From Neocallimastix lanati (nom. inval.) (Eukaryota; Neocallimastigomycota; Neocallimastigomycetes; Neocallimastigales; Neocallimastigaceae): 64,000 nt of DNA. Under the pieces are notes generated by a model. That model did not search any database. It saw only the letters and a list, made by a program, of their open reading frames with translations, and had not been told where the DNA came from. The stretch lies in contig JACVTC010000179.1 of assembly GCA_016946835.1 (NCBI GenBank), positions 1-64,000 on the forward strand, given 5' to 3'. The translations under genes and the position numbers were made by a program. Below are positions 34,030 through 46,307 of the stretch, piece by piece (the stretch's first letter is position 1; every line of letters begins with the position of its first letter).

Positions 34030-36731
34030 TTTTTTTTTAATTTATTTATACATTTTATTTTGAATATTACTTTTTATTTCACATTACTATACAAAATATT
34101 ATTATGATCAAATTGGACAAATAATATTTATTTTTTTTTTTTTTTCTTATTATTAAGTGTTTTTTATAAAATAAAATATTAATAAATGAATGAATAAATA
34201 AAGTTTAAAGTTCGTAATAATTGAGGCTGTAAAAAAAATTTACATTTATAACTTATAGAATTAATAATTAATATTTTTTTATAACCAATAATTTAAAATA
34301 TATATATATTAAATTTGATATTGATTAATTTTATAAAGTGTCACCTTTTAAAATTTATTTATGATTTTTTTTATAACAATATTACAAAACTTTATTTTAA
34401 TTATTTAAAAATAAAACACATTATTTAACTCTTTTGTTCATACTTTTTTTTTTTTAAAAAAAATCGACTTTAAAAAAAATATTAATAGAAAGTTAAATAT
34501 ATATAATGCTTAATTACTATTATCTATTTCAGCGTTAAAACAATAATTAACTATTTAAAAATTACATTATCATAAAAATAAAAAAAATAAATAAAAAATT
34601 ACTATATCTAAATTATATATTTCAAATCATTTCTTATAATAGGTATATATATATATAAAAAAGTACAATTTTTTAAATTCATATAAAAATTACATTTATA
34701 ATAAAGTTTTTGTTTTTTATACATGTTAATCATAATAACTAATAATATTTTCAAAGTTAATTATATATTTATAATAACATACACTAATTTTGTGACATAA
34801 TTGATAACCAATTATTTGTTATTTAATAAAAAATAAGAAAATCTTTTTAAAAAAAAATAATTAATTAAATTTCTTTAATTTTAAACTTTTTTATTATATA
34901 TTTATATATTTGTTCATTCATTCATTCATTTCATTTATTAATAATAAATTAAAACTTTAATAAAAAAAAAAAAAAAAATATTTTATATAATTTGTAAATT
35001 AAATTTAATAAATTTTGATATAACCCTGGTTAAAAGAAGTATTATTGGGGATTAATATATAGGGTTAGGGGTAATATAAATTTTTTATTAGATATTAAAA
35101 CTCCAATTATCATTATTTAATATAAATTTATATTAATATGATTTCATATTATGTGGGATTTTTTTTTACAAAAAATAAAAAATATTCTCCTGGTATTCAA
35201 AGATCAGTAATCTTATAAAATATATATATATAAAACATATTAACAATTATTAAAAATTAAAATTATTGTTATTATTTATTTTACAAATGAATTAAAAATT
35301 CATAGTATATTGATAATTAATGAAAAAAAAAATACTTTATTTTTAATTATTTATACCTTAAGTATTATTAATGATATACTTTTCATTAATATGTAAATTT
35401 TAATATAAACTTTTTAATAGATATACATCTTTTTTATTATTTTCTTTGAAAAAAAGGTAATATAATTCAAATGTATATATATCTCATAAATGAATAAATT
35501 AATTATTTAAAATTAATATTAATTTTTTATATATATATTCTTTTAAAAAAATTTTATTATTATATTTTAATATACATAATATCTAATAAATACTTATATT
35601 TTATTAAAATATTTAATTTTATTCTTATTTTTAATTATAATATCATTTATATAATTTATATTATTTAAAATAAAATATGATAAACTTTTTATAATCAATA
35701 AATTATATGACTTTCATTCACTGAATAATATACTGGGATTAGTTTTGATGACTTTCATTCACTGAATAATATACTGGGATTAGTTTTGATTTAATAATTT
35801 TTATTTTAAAATGCAATTTTTTTTTATATTTAATTAAATAATAATATTTTATTAAAGTTTAAATTATAAAGTAAATTTAAAATATTAATATTAAATTTAT
35901 ATTAAATAAACTTAATTTAAAATAAAATATGAATAAATAATTTATTAATATTAAACCATAAAGTTTTAATCAAAATGGAGAATTTATAGAAAATTTTTTT
36001 TTTTTTTTTGCTGCTTATTTAATAAAAAATAGAATTTATTTTAACTTTTGTTGGAAATAAAGTTTAAAATATTAAATAATGTTTTTATTATTAATTCTAT
36101 ATATTATAAATATTACTATGTAAAAATATATTATTATTTTATATATTTGTTATGGAAAATTTAGTGGCGCATGTATAACGTACAAATTTATATATTACAT
36201 TTACGTTAATTAAATAAGTTAAATTATTTTATATTTAAATATTAAATTTTAGCTTAATTAAAAATATGTAGTTAATTAATTAATTAATTAATTAATTAAT
36301 AAATAAAAGAAATTTAACATTAAAAAAGTGATCAATTTAAATTCACTTTACAAAAACTTTTTTTATTTAGTTTACCAAATTTTTAATTTTTTTTGTGAAA
36401 CTTTGGATTTAAACCTAAAAAGGAAATAAAAAAACAATTTTTAAAAAAAAAAATAGTATTATTATTTTTATTATTATAGTGTTAAATTAAACAAAAAATT
36501 AAATAAAAAGTAAAAATAAAAAAAAAAAAAAAAAAGAAATTCTAAATATATCTTGAATTATTAAATCTAGATTTTAATAAATTTATATATTATTTATTTT
36601 ATATATATATATATTTTTTTATTTTTTATTTTTATTTTATTTTTTTTTTTAAATTTGAAAAGTTTTAAATTATTAAATATAATAATTATTAAAATATTTA
36701 AATTTTGAATTTTTATTTGTTATTTTTAATT

Positions 36732-36770
<39 letters not shown>

Positions 36771-37512
36771 CATTATAAACGAAATAAAACGAAGTAAAAA
36801 CAAAAACATAAAAAAAAAAAAAAAAGAAACAAAGAATAAAAAATAAATAATTCCAAAATTATTTTGAATTATTAAATTTAGATGTTAATAAAAAAAAAAG
36901 TCTTGACATTAATAAATAAAGTCTATATTTAATAATAAACAAGAATTCTACATTTTTTTTTTCTTATATCCATATATATTCATTATAATTAATTGTCATA
37001 TCAATATATAATCGTATAAATTAAGAATAAATAATAATTTATCTTTGGTTTATTTCTTGACTCATAAAAGAAATGCTATTTTAATAATCTAAATATAATA
37101 TTTTTTTGGTTATATAATATTATAGTTATATATTTTATATATCTTTTATGAGCTTTTAAACCATTATATAATAATATAATTATTTATTATTATTATTATT
37201 TATTATATATATAAGCTTAAAAAAAAAAAAAGTAAATAAAATCTCTTGATGATTTGTTATCAATATATTAAACAATAAATTGATTAAATAGTTTCTAAAA
37301 ATAATATAGAATTAATCATCACTGATTTTCATTTACTACTTTTCTATTCAATAATAAAAAAATTAATATTGTAGATTTTGTATTTATTTCAAATAATAAT
37401 TAATATTTTAATTTTTTAATATTCCTTTAAATATTATAGGAGTATTTATAATATATTTTTATTATCAGTTATTATCCAGAGTTACTATGGAAATTAAAGA
37501 TTTTAATATATT

Positions 37513-37550
<38 letters not shown>

Positions 37551-37560
37551 TAGTATTTCC
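34030..37560. other. AT-rich intergenic stretch
   Basis: No gene seen. It contains a small G+C-richer patch at 35025-35080 (AACCCTGG, GGGTTAGGGG), a perfect 41-bp duplication (35708-35789), a TTAA run at 36270-36300 and a long poly-T at 36736-36770. Confidence 0.55.
35708..35789. repeat. Perfect 41-bp tandem duplication
   Basis: Two exact head-to-tail copies of a unit starting TGACTTTCATTCACTGAATA and ending GGGATTAGTTTTGA. Confidence 0.9.
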
Positions 37561-37567
37561 AGTTTTT

Positions 37568-37770
37568 ATATTGGTGGATTAGTGTAGTTGTTCTTCAATC
37601 GATGATGGTCCAAGAGATCATTAAAAAGAAGCCTGATGTATAAAGCGGCCAATAGGAAATGCCTTTCATATTAGCTTTGCTTAGAGAGAAGTAAACGTTG
37701 ACGTCCAAATGGTATGACAAAGAATCCAATAAGAGTCGGATACGTTTAAGGCCCTATTTTCATCCCCTCT
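37568..37770 (+). other. G+C-richer island with poly-A tail (retroposon candidate)
   Basis: About 200 bp starting ATATTGGTGGATTAGTG and ending CATCCCCTCTG followed by 14 A. TAGTGTAGTTG (about 37579-37589) fits the Pol III A-box; no good B-box is seen. It lies between two poly-A tracts and has no clear target duplication. It could also be a degenerate coding fragment. Confidence 0.4.
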
Positions 37771-37789
37771 GAAAAAAAAAAAAAAACAA

Positions 37790-37853
37790 TAAGAAAATTT
37801 AAATAATTTAATTTTAATATTATTAATTATTATCGAAAATAATTATTTATTGA

Positions 37854-37893
<40 letters not shown>

Positions 37894-38520
37894 GGATTTT
37901 ATAATTAAAAATAATACACTAATAATAACTATTTTATATTATTATATATGAAAATTAATTTAATAATAATAACTATTTTATATTATTATATATGAAAATT
38001 AATTTAATAATATATTAACATATTTAACTATAGTAATTAAACTTCATTGTAATTTTAACTATATAATAATAAAGTTTATTATTATAGCATATAAAATTAT
38101 AAAAGTAGTGTAACTGTAATGATTTTATGTGCTAATTATCAACTTCCATATTCTATTCTTTAATTTTATTTATAATTTTTTTTTCAATATTTATTTAATT
38201 AATAATTATTTATTCATATTCAGTTGATGAAAAAAATATTTTAAAAAACAAACTTTAATTACTATTAAATAAAATATTTAATAATTTATTATTATTCAGT
38301 AAAAAAATAATATAACAATAAAATTATTAACAAAAAATAAAATTATATTTTATTTATAATACGAAAATTATGATAATAAAAATAAAAAAAAAATATATAT
38401 ATATATATATTTAAAATTTAAAATTCAAAATGGAAAATGGAAAATGAGATAGAAATGAAAAAAAATATTATATATATATTAATTGTATATATGTATGTTT
38501 ATATTTTAAAGTTTCAAAAA
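37790..38520. other. AT-rich intergenic stretch
   Basis: No gene. It contains an (AT)n run at 37860-37889 and a tandem duplication of a ~48-bp AT-rich unit (AATAATAACTATTTTATATT) at 37921-38006. Confidence 0.6.
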
Positions 38521-38530
38521 AATGAAATTA

Positions 38531-38695
38531 TGTTAGAATATTTGAAATATACGAAAAATAAGCTTCAAAATGCATTGAAACATATTGTAATATTAATAAT
38601 ATACAAGCCACAATTTATTAATATAAAATCATCTTTAATTAAGTGCTAGTAACTTTTTATTTATTTTATTTATAAATAAAGTATTTATAAGAAAA
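38531..38695 (+). mobile_element. Decayed solo LTR, same family as the TRIM
   Basis: It starts TGTTAGAATATTTGAAATAT and keeps the family landmarks (AAACATATTGTAAT, ACAAGCCACAATTTATTAAT, TAAAATCAT). It is clearly diverged from the TRIM LTRs, so it is old. No internal part follows. Confidence 0.7.
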
Positions 38696-39367
38696 CTTTT
38701 TTGATGAATAAAGCTTTAAAAAAAAATTAAACCATTTATATTTATTTATGATTTTATCTATTTATTTACAATTATTTTTTTAAAAAAAAAAAATAAAAAT
38801 GTAGGGAGTTAAATTACAAATTAAATATTTTTATAAGCCATATTTCGAAATACAATATTCCGAAATGCAACAAATTCATATTTTAAAAATACTGAACAAA
38901 TTTAAAAGATTATGATTTAAAGAAAATAAATCAGTAAATTTTTGTATGTAATAAATTAATATATTAATTAAATATTTATTTTATATTTATTAAATAATTA
39001 TAATATATTTATTTATATATAATATATATACTTTAAAAAATTTAAATTAAAAAAAAAATATAAAAATAGAATAAAATATCAAAAAAAAAAAAAAAAAAAA
39101 AAAAAAATAAAATAAAATAAAATAAAATAATTGCATTTAAATGAAAATAAATTATGTAGTCCATGAAATACCATATTTTTTTTTTTTTTTATAATATTTA
39201 CATGTTTTATTTTTATCATATATAAAAAGAAAGTCACTTCACAATCACATTTATATAATGTAGAATTAAATAATATGATACATATAATATAATGAATTAT
39301 ATATTAAAAAAGTTCAAAAAAAAATTTTTTTAAATATATATTTGTGAATTTATATAATCACTAATTT
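38696..39367. other. AT-rich stretch with a MITE-end-like motif
   Basis: It contains AAGCCATATTTCGAAATACAAT...CCGAAATGCAAC at 38836-38870, which read on the minus strand resembles the GCATTTCG MITE ends elsewhere. Otherwise there are poly-A/T runs only. Confidence 0.4.
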
Positions 39368-39612
39368 TTTTTTTTAAAGATTGAAGACTTTTGTCTCCCA
39401 CATATGTTAAAATGGATGTATGTTTAACTGTAATACCGGTGCGGCGTCGACGCTCACAACTCCCCATAAGCAAAGAAACTCCATATAAAAGCACTCTACA
39501 AGATCCTCAAGGGAAGGCAGAGCCTACTATAGGTGGCGTCCATGCCATCCCAGAGGAGCTGGAAACAGTAATCCTCTCAGACAAGGCTTTTTTATATAAT
39601 CAAAATTTTTAA
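39368..39612. repeat. G+C-rich dispersed repeat, copy 1
   Basis: A ~230-bp G+C-rich island. Its right part (39531-39590, AGAGGAGCTGGA and ATCCTCTCAGACAAGGCTT) matches 44368-44426 on the opposite strand with about 80% identity by eye. A 73-codon frame (39391-39612) crosses it but is not preserved in copy 2, so coding is doubtful. Confidence 0.65.
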
Positions 39613-40430
39613 AAAAATATTTATTTAATATTAATTTATTAATTATTAATATAAAAAATTGTTAACTTCAATTCATATATATATATATATATATACTTTT
39701 TTTTTTCTTTGATTATTATTTTTCTTGTATGTTTATTAATATATTTTCCCATGCTCCCTCCTATTTATCAGGATATTGTAAAGATAAAAATAATTTTACT
39801 AATACCTTTCCAATAAAAAATATTAAATCCTTTTTTTTTTTTTTTTTTTGAAAAAAATTCATATATATAAATAAATATTATATTAAGGTGAATAGCAATA
39901 AAAAGATTTAATAATTATCATCATTGTTGCTTTATTATAAAAAAAATGTTTTTTATTATTTTTAAATTTATTATGATTATTAATATTATTACATTTATCA
40001 ATTATTTTATTCTATTATGATTATTTACCTTATTAATTTGTATTATTATTATAATTTTCTTCTCATAAACTTTAATTTGATTTTAAATTTTAAATAATAA
40101 ATTAAATAATTTAAATACTTTCGCCTTTAAAATAGTTGAATAAGAAAGGAAAGATATAATTATAAACTTTTTTTTCTTTTTTTTTGTTATTATTTAAAAA
40201 TATTAAAATTTAATTAACTTTGATAAAGATTATCCGTCATGAAAATTTTTATTTATTTAATAATGAAATTCAATCAAATATTGTATAAATTTAAAATAGA
40301 ATTACATTCTTTATTTTTTTTTTTTAATGTAGTTTTATCTTAAATTTTTTTTATCTATTTTATTTAATTTTAATAACAAAAATAATCAAACTATATAATT
40401 AGATGTAATAATAGTATTAATATTAATCAT
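39613..40430. other. AT-rich intergenic stretch
   Basis: No gene seen; (AT)n at 39678-39695 and poly-T runs. Confidence 0.6.
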
Positions 40431-41530
40431 AGAAACAAGAACGGTGAAACTCCATTTATTTACTGTTGTAAAAATCAATTGTATTCTAGTGTAAATTGTA
40501 TCCTCGACAATGAAGCTATTGATAAAGATATTACTGATAATGAAGGAAAAATTGCTGCTATGTATTTAGTGTTTAAATGGAAAGCCTAGACTTCTCTTCC
40601 CCAAGGATTAATGAAACATCTTTCTGATCTTAACTAAAAAGACTAAGGATGGTCAATTTATATATATCAGTTCTTCTTAAAAAATTATATAGTCCAGATG
40701 ATAATAGCAATAGCGTTGAAGTTTCTTAAAAAGTGTAAATTTTATATTCCAGCGTTAATGGAATTAATTTTTTCGAGAATTGATCTTAACACAGTTGCTG
40801 ATGAAGATGGAAATACTGGACTTATGGCAATCATTATTGCTTGTGATTTGGATACCTTAAAAAATTTACCTTTGAGTAAGGCTAAAAATGTTAACTTTTC
40901 CATCAAAAAATAAATATGGTGAAAGTGCTACCTCATTATTAATAAAGAAAATTTATGGTTTATATTACTTTTTCACAAATTTCTGATTATCCTGCATTAG
41001 ATTGGACCTACGTTGATCCTATTAATAATAATAACGCGTTAATGTTTTCAGCTATTAATCCTCCTACTTTAGTTTCGACATGTATTGAAAGAAATCCAAA
41101 ATGCATTAAACAAGTTAATAATAAAAGTGAAAACGCTTTAATTCTTGCCATTAAAACTGGTCAAAATTTAGCCGTCACCACTTTATTGGAAAATAATATT
41201 AATGTTAATCAACAAGATATTTATGGAAATACAGCTCTTCATTATGCCGTTGAATATGGTAACCCAATCTATTTTTTTTATCATTTAATGGAACATAATG
41301 CTAATATTGAAATCTGAAATAATGAAAATAAAACCGACTTAAATATTGCTCGTGATATGGGAAATAAGAAAATTGTATAAGTGTTAATGAAGAGAGTTCC
41401 TTTGAAAAGAAAAAAAAAATTAAACAACCAAAACATGAAATTCGTAGTACTAATATTCAAGAATATTTATATACATGTGTATCTAGTGAATTCTCAAACT
41501 ACAAGATGTCAGATATAGTTAGAAAGGAAA
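40431..41530 (+). pseudogene. Ankyrin-repeat protein pseudogene
   Basis: Broken host gene. Successive plus-strand pieces read as ankyrin repeats: NKNGETPFIYCCKNQ (from 40437), DEDGNTGLMAIIIACDLDTL (about 40800-40860), NKYGESATSLLIKK (about 40910), NNNALMFSAINPPTL (about 41027), KSENALILAIKTGQNLAVTT (about 41124) and IYGNTALHYAVEYGNP (about 41220). The first pieces share one frame with stops at 40587 and 40620-40640. The frame shifts near 40900-40950, and the last long piece (40955-41317) ends at TGA followed in frame by ENKTDLNIARDMGNKKIV and another stop near 41378. At least five lesions are present. The original start and end are unclear. Confidence 0.85.
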
Positions 41531-41539
41531 TTAAGTAAA

Positions 41540-42678
<1,139 letters not shown>

Positions 42679-44230
42679 TGTTATTAGAATTTGTGAAATA
42701 TATGAAAAATAAGCTTTAAATTTATTGAAACATATTGAAACATAAGTAATGTATAAGCCACAATGTATTAATATAAAATCATTTAATTTAGAATAAATAA
42801 GTAAACTCTTTATCATAAATTATAATAAAATTGACATAATTATAAACCATAAATTCCTAACTCTTAACAGATTAAGAGTCCCATCTGACTTAAAAAAAAT
42901 GATTATTAGTAAAAGAATAGTTGTCCGGAAACATTATTATGTTAAAAAAAAATAAATAAATAATTGAATTTTAAATTATGATAAAGGCTGCTCTTTATGT
43001 CAATTTAAAAAAGACTAATAAAACTGATTAAAATGGCCAAGATTGCAAAATTAAAGAAATGTGTAAAATCTAAAACAGTTGATAAAAGGAAGTTATTGCA
43101 AGTAAAATAAAACACCAAAAAATATAAAAATATTAATTTAATTGGGAAAAACGTCCTTAAATTATTATGAAGATTTAAACAGCCATATATTAGATAATGA
43201 TACTTTTTAAACAACAAAGTATAATTATTTTTAACACGTATTTATACATATCAGATGCATATATATTAATATAAATTATAATAATGGAGGAGACTATATG
43301 TCAGAGAACCCCTACAAAATAATTTAAAATATAATATCCCAAATATTCAAGAGAAATATAATAGAATGGTAATTCCTAACAATAATAGTATTATTCAATC
43401 TAGCGTGAAATGAGTTTAGATAATAACTAATTTAATATAATCATAATACAAACCTTCATGATGAAAGGTATAATAAAATAATAAATATAACCATGAGTTA
43501 TATACAAATGGATGATACATATCCATCTACAAACTATACTTATTGATTGACAAGTATTTTAAAGTTATAATCATTAAACTTCTATCATTAATATTTTAAT
43601 GATGAGAAAATTCAAATATATAAAATCTTTTTAGAAATTTGGATTTTAGGGGGAAGTAGTCAAAATAAAATAAAGAACTTAAAATATTAAAGGAAAGTTG
43701 CTTTACTGTTTTTATGTGCTGATTATTTAAAAATAATATTTTTCTTGGAAATGAATAAAATAGCCTAATAGTAAAAAAATAACAAAAATTGACCTTCAAG
43801 AAAAAATAAACTGAAATATTGAATCCTAATCAATTATGAGACAATTTATATTATTTACTAATAAGTTTAAATGACTAGAATAATATAATTAATTATAAAT
43901 GCAATCAATTTTAATACTTTAAGATTATGATTTATCAAGTACACCGATATATAATTAACAATTTATTTTAATGCTTATTGCAAAAACTAAAAAGAGAAAA
44001 TATATAAAAGTTATTGCTTATCTTTTAAGCGGATAATCATTGTTAAGTGATGTAAAATCTAGTATATAATATAAGAGGTATTCATACAAATTAAGATGAT
44101 ATAATATCACAATTCAAGAGAAAGATTTTTATCATTTAAATGGTAATATATAAACCATATATTATAAGAGAATATTTTAGATACATCTAATATTAATGGT
44201 GTAATAATATTAAATACTTAGTTTTAGGTC
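42679..44230 (+). mobile_element. Decayed Ty1/copia element
   Basis: It begins with a diverged TRIM-family LTR (42679-42869, ending CTTAACA) followed by the same leader (GATTAAGAGTCCCATCTGAC; GATAAAGGCTG). Around 43282-43400 fragments read like a copia integrase core (NNGGDYMSEN). The copy is heavily broken (many lesions) and its 3' LTR is not found, so the right end is approximate. It is old, and it links the non-coding TRIM at 18347 to a copia parent. Confidence 0.65.
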
Positions 44231-44430
44231 GTTGACTTATCATACCCCCGTCAGTATCAAATCTTCACGTTTTTTCCCTCTGGGTTTTTCTTGAAAGGTT
44301 AGGTCTTAAATGATACTCAGGTAGGTTTGTTTTCTATATTGCTAACACTTTAATAATCCCATTGCGTAAGCCTTGTCTGAGAGGATTGCAGTGTCCAGCT
44401 CCTCTGGAATGGCAAGGAGGTGACCTAAAA
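44231..44430. repeat. G+C-richer island with dispersed repeat, copy 2
   Basis: The segment 44368-44426 (AAGCCTTGTCTGAGAGGATT ... TCCAGCTCCTCTGG) is the reverse complement of 39531-39590 at about 80% by eye. The adjoining 44231-44367 is also G+C-richer (TCATACCCCCGTCAGTATC; TTTCCCTCTGGG) but has no match in copy 1. Confidence 0.6.
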
Positions 44431-46307
44431 ATTGAACATAATTATATTCTCGGCATTCACTTTTTATTTTACTATAAATATCATATATATATTCAGGATT
44501 AATAAAAGGAAAGTTCGAAATATTATTATAATAAATATATAAGTCTTTTATTTTTTCAACTTTATTACCACATAATTTTTTTTTTTTTTTTTTTAGATTA
44601 TATAATATTTATTAAAAAAATATACATGAAAATAAAATACATAAAATATATATATATGGAATTTTTTTATATTAATATTAAAAAAACTACATAATAAGTT
44701 TCTAACTCTCTTTCCATTCATCAATGATAATTCCATGTGGATAAAAATTATTATTTGATTATATTATCAGAATTTCTTCATGGCCTTATCGTTTCAGCAT
44801 TAACACTCTTGATTATAGAAGGTTTAATTGTATACAAATTGATCATAGTGTAAAAATTACTAATTGCAAAAGACATAACATTAGTAAGGAATTTCACAAG
44901 CCCCACAAAATATGAAATTGGGAAAAGAAGACTCTCTCGAAAAGTGATTGAAAGATATTATTAATAAAAAATTTTCTTTTCCCCCGATTTGATCCTTAAA
45001 ACTTCATACACTGAATTTCTGTCAAGAAGGAGACACAGTGCGTAATAATTATTATTATCATCAAGATCTTCCTCTTTGTCAACAAAAATGTTCAAAAATT
45101 TCTCATAAACAATCAGAGAAAAACTTATAAAAATTTCATCAATAAATTGAATGAATTGTTACTTAAATTCTTTCAAAATTTAAGACATAAAAGTATTCAG
45201 TAAGTAAAACTTAGTATACCTTTACTTATACCACAACAAGGGCAATATATTGGTCAATCTTCTGATACCAGATTGTTTTTTTTATATAGAGTTTTACATT
45301 AAATTTGAATCTATATTTAATTCCTCCAATCCAAAAAAAAAAAAAAAAAAAAAAAAAAAGATTCCATAAGAAAATTGTGAATATTTTAGAGATTGACATT
45401 GAATAAATTTTTAAAAAACCAAATTTGAACTTCTTGTATTTAATTAATCTAATGGTAGGAGTACTTGTATAATGATCATTTTCCCATTAAAACTTTCATA
45501 TTGCTTCAGAAAGTTTATTACTGTGTATGAGTATTGTTGATCTACATTAATCTATGTGCTTTTTTTTTTTTTTTTTTTTAATCTATGAATAATGTTAAAG
45601 TGCTGATATTATATATTTTTTTTTTTACTAAATGAGAAATAATACAGGAAGACTATTTCCATTTTTTAAAGTATCGAATTATCGTTTTAGCACAAAAAAC
45701 TAGCTATAGGAAGTATAAATAGTTCTTTAGATATAATATAAATAGTGGTATTGAAGATCATATTTTTAAACCCAAAATCCCCCCCAAAACATACCTTGAT
45801 TAAAAGGAAGTTTGAGCTTTTTCAGTGTTCTTTTTATTTGACTTGTAGTAAAGCTATTCCAAGATATATATATTGATTGGTGCTTGATAGATACTGATAG
45901 TTAGTTTTGCAAAAACAGAAATAAACATACAAATAAATAAATAAAGTAAAAAAAAAAAAGAGCAAAGGCTATTTTCATTTATTTATTTATTTTTTATTAT
46001 TTTTTTTTATTATTTTTTTTATTATTTTATTTTCATTTATTATTATTTTATTATTATTATTATTATTTTAATTATATATCTTATCCTTTTTATATGTATT
46101 TATTTTTAATTTTTTATCTATGTATATATTCATTCTTTTATTTATTATATATATATATTCTTTTTATTTACTATAATTAATTTTATTATAATAAAAAGAA
46201 AAGTGCTAATGTTGAGTTTTTAAGTTTATAAAAAAAATATTTTTATACTATTAAAAAAAATTCTATTTCTAATTATTTTGTTCTTTTGAAAATATAAATA
46301 AATATTA
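44431..46307. other. Intergenic stretch with degenerate coding-like sequence
   Basis: 44700-45560 is less AT-rich than normal spacer, and short frames such as EGDTVRNNYYYHQDLPLCQQ (about 45033-45092) look protein-like, but stops are frequent and I recognise no family. 45560-46307 is plain AT-rich DNA downstream of MCD4. Confidence 0.35.

Noticed and set aside
39391-39612. 73-codon ORF over the G+C-rich repeat
   Set aside because: The frame is not kept in the second copy at 44368-44426; the repeat is better seen as non-coding.
43005-43799. Minus-strand ORFs of 67-70 codons
   Set aside because: Chance frames opposite the decayed copia copy; Phe/Leu-rich without homology.
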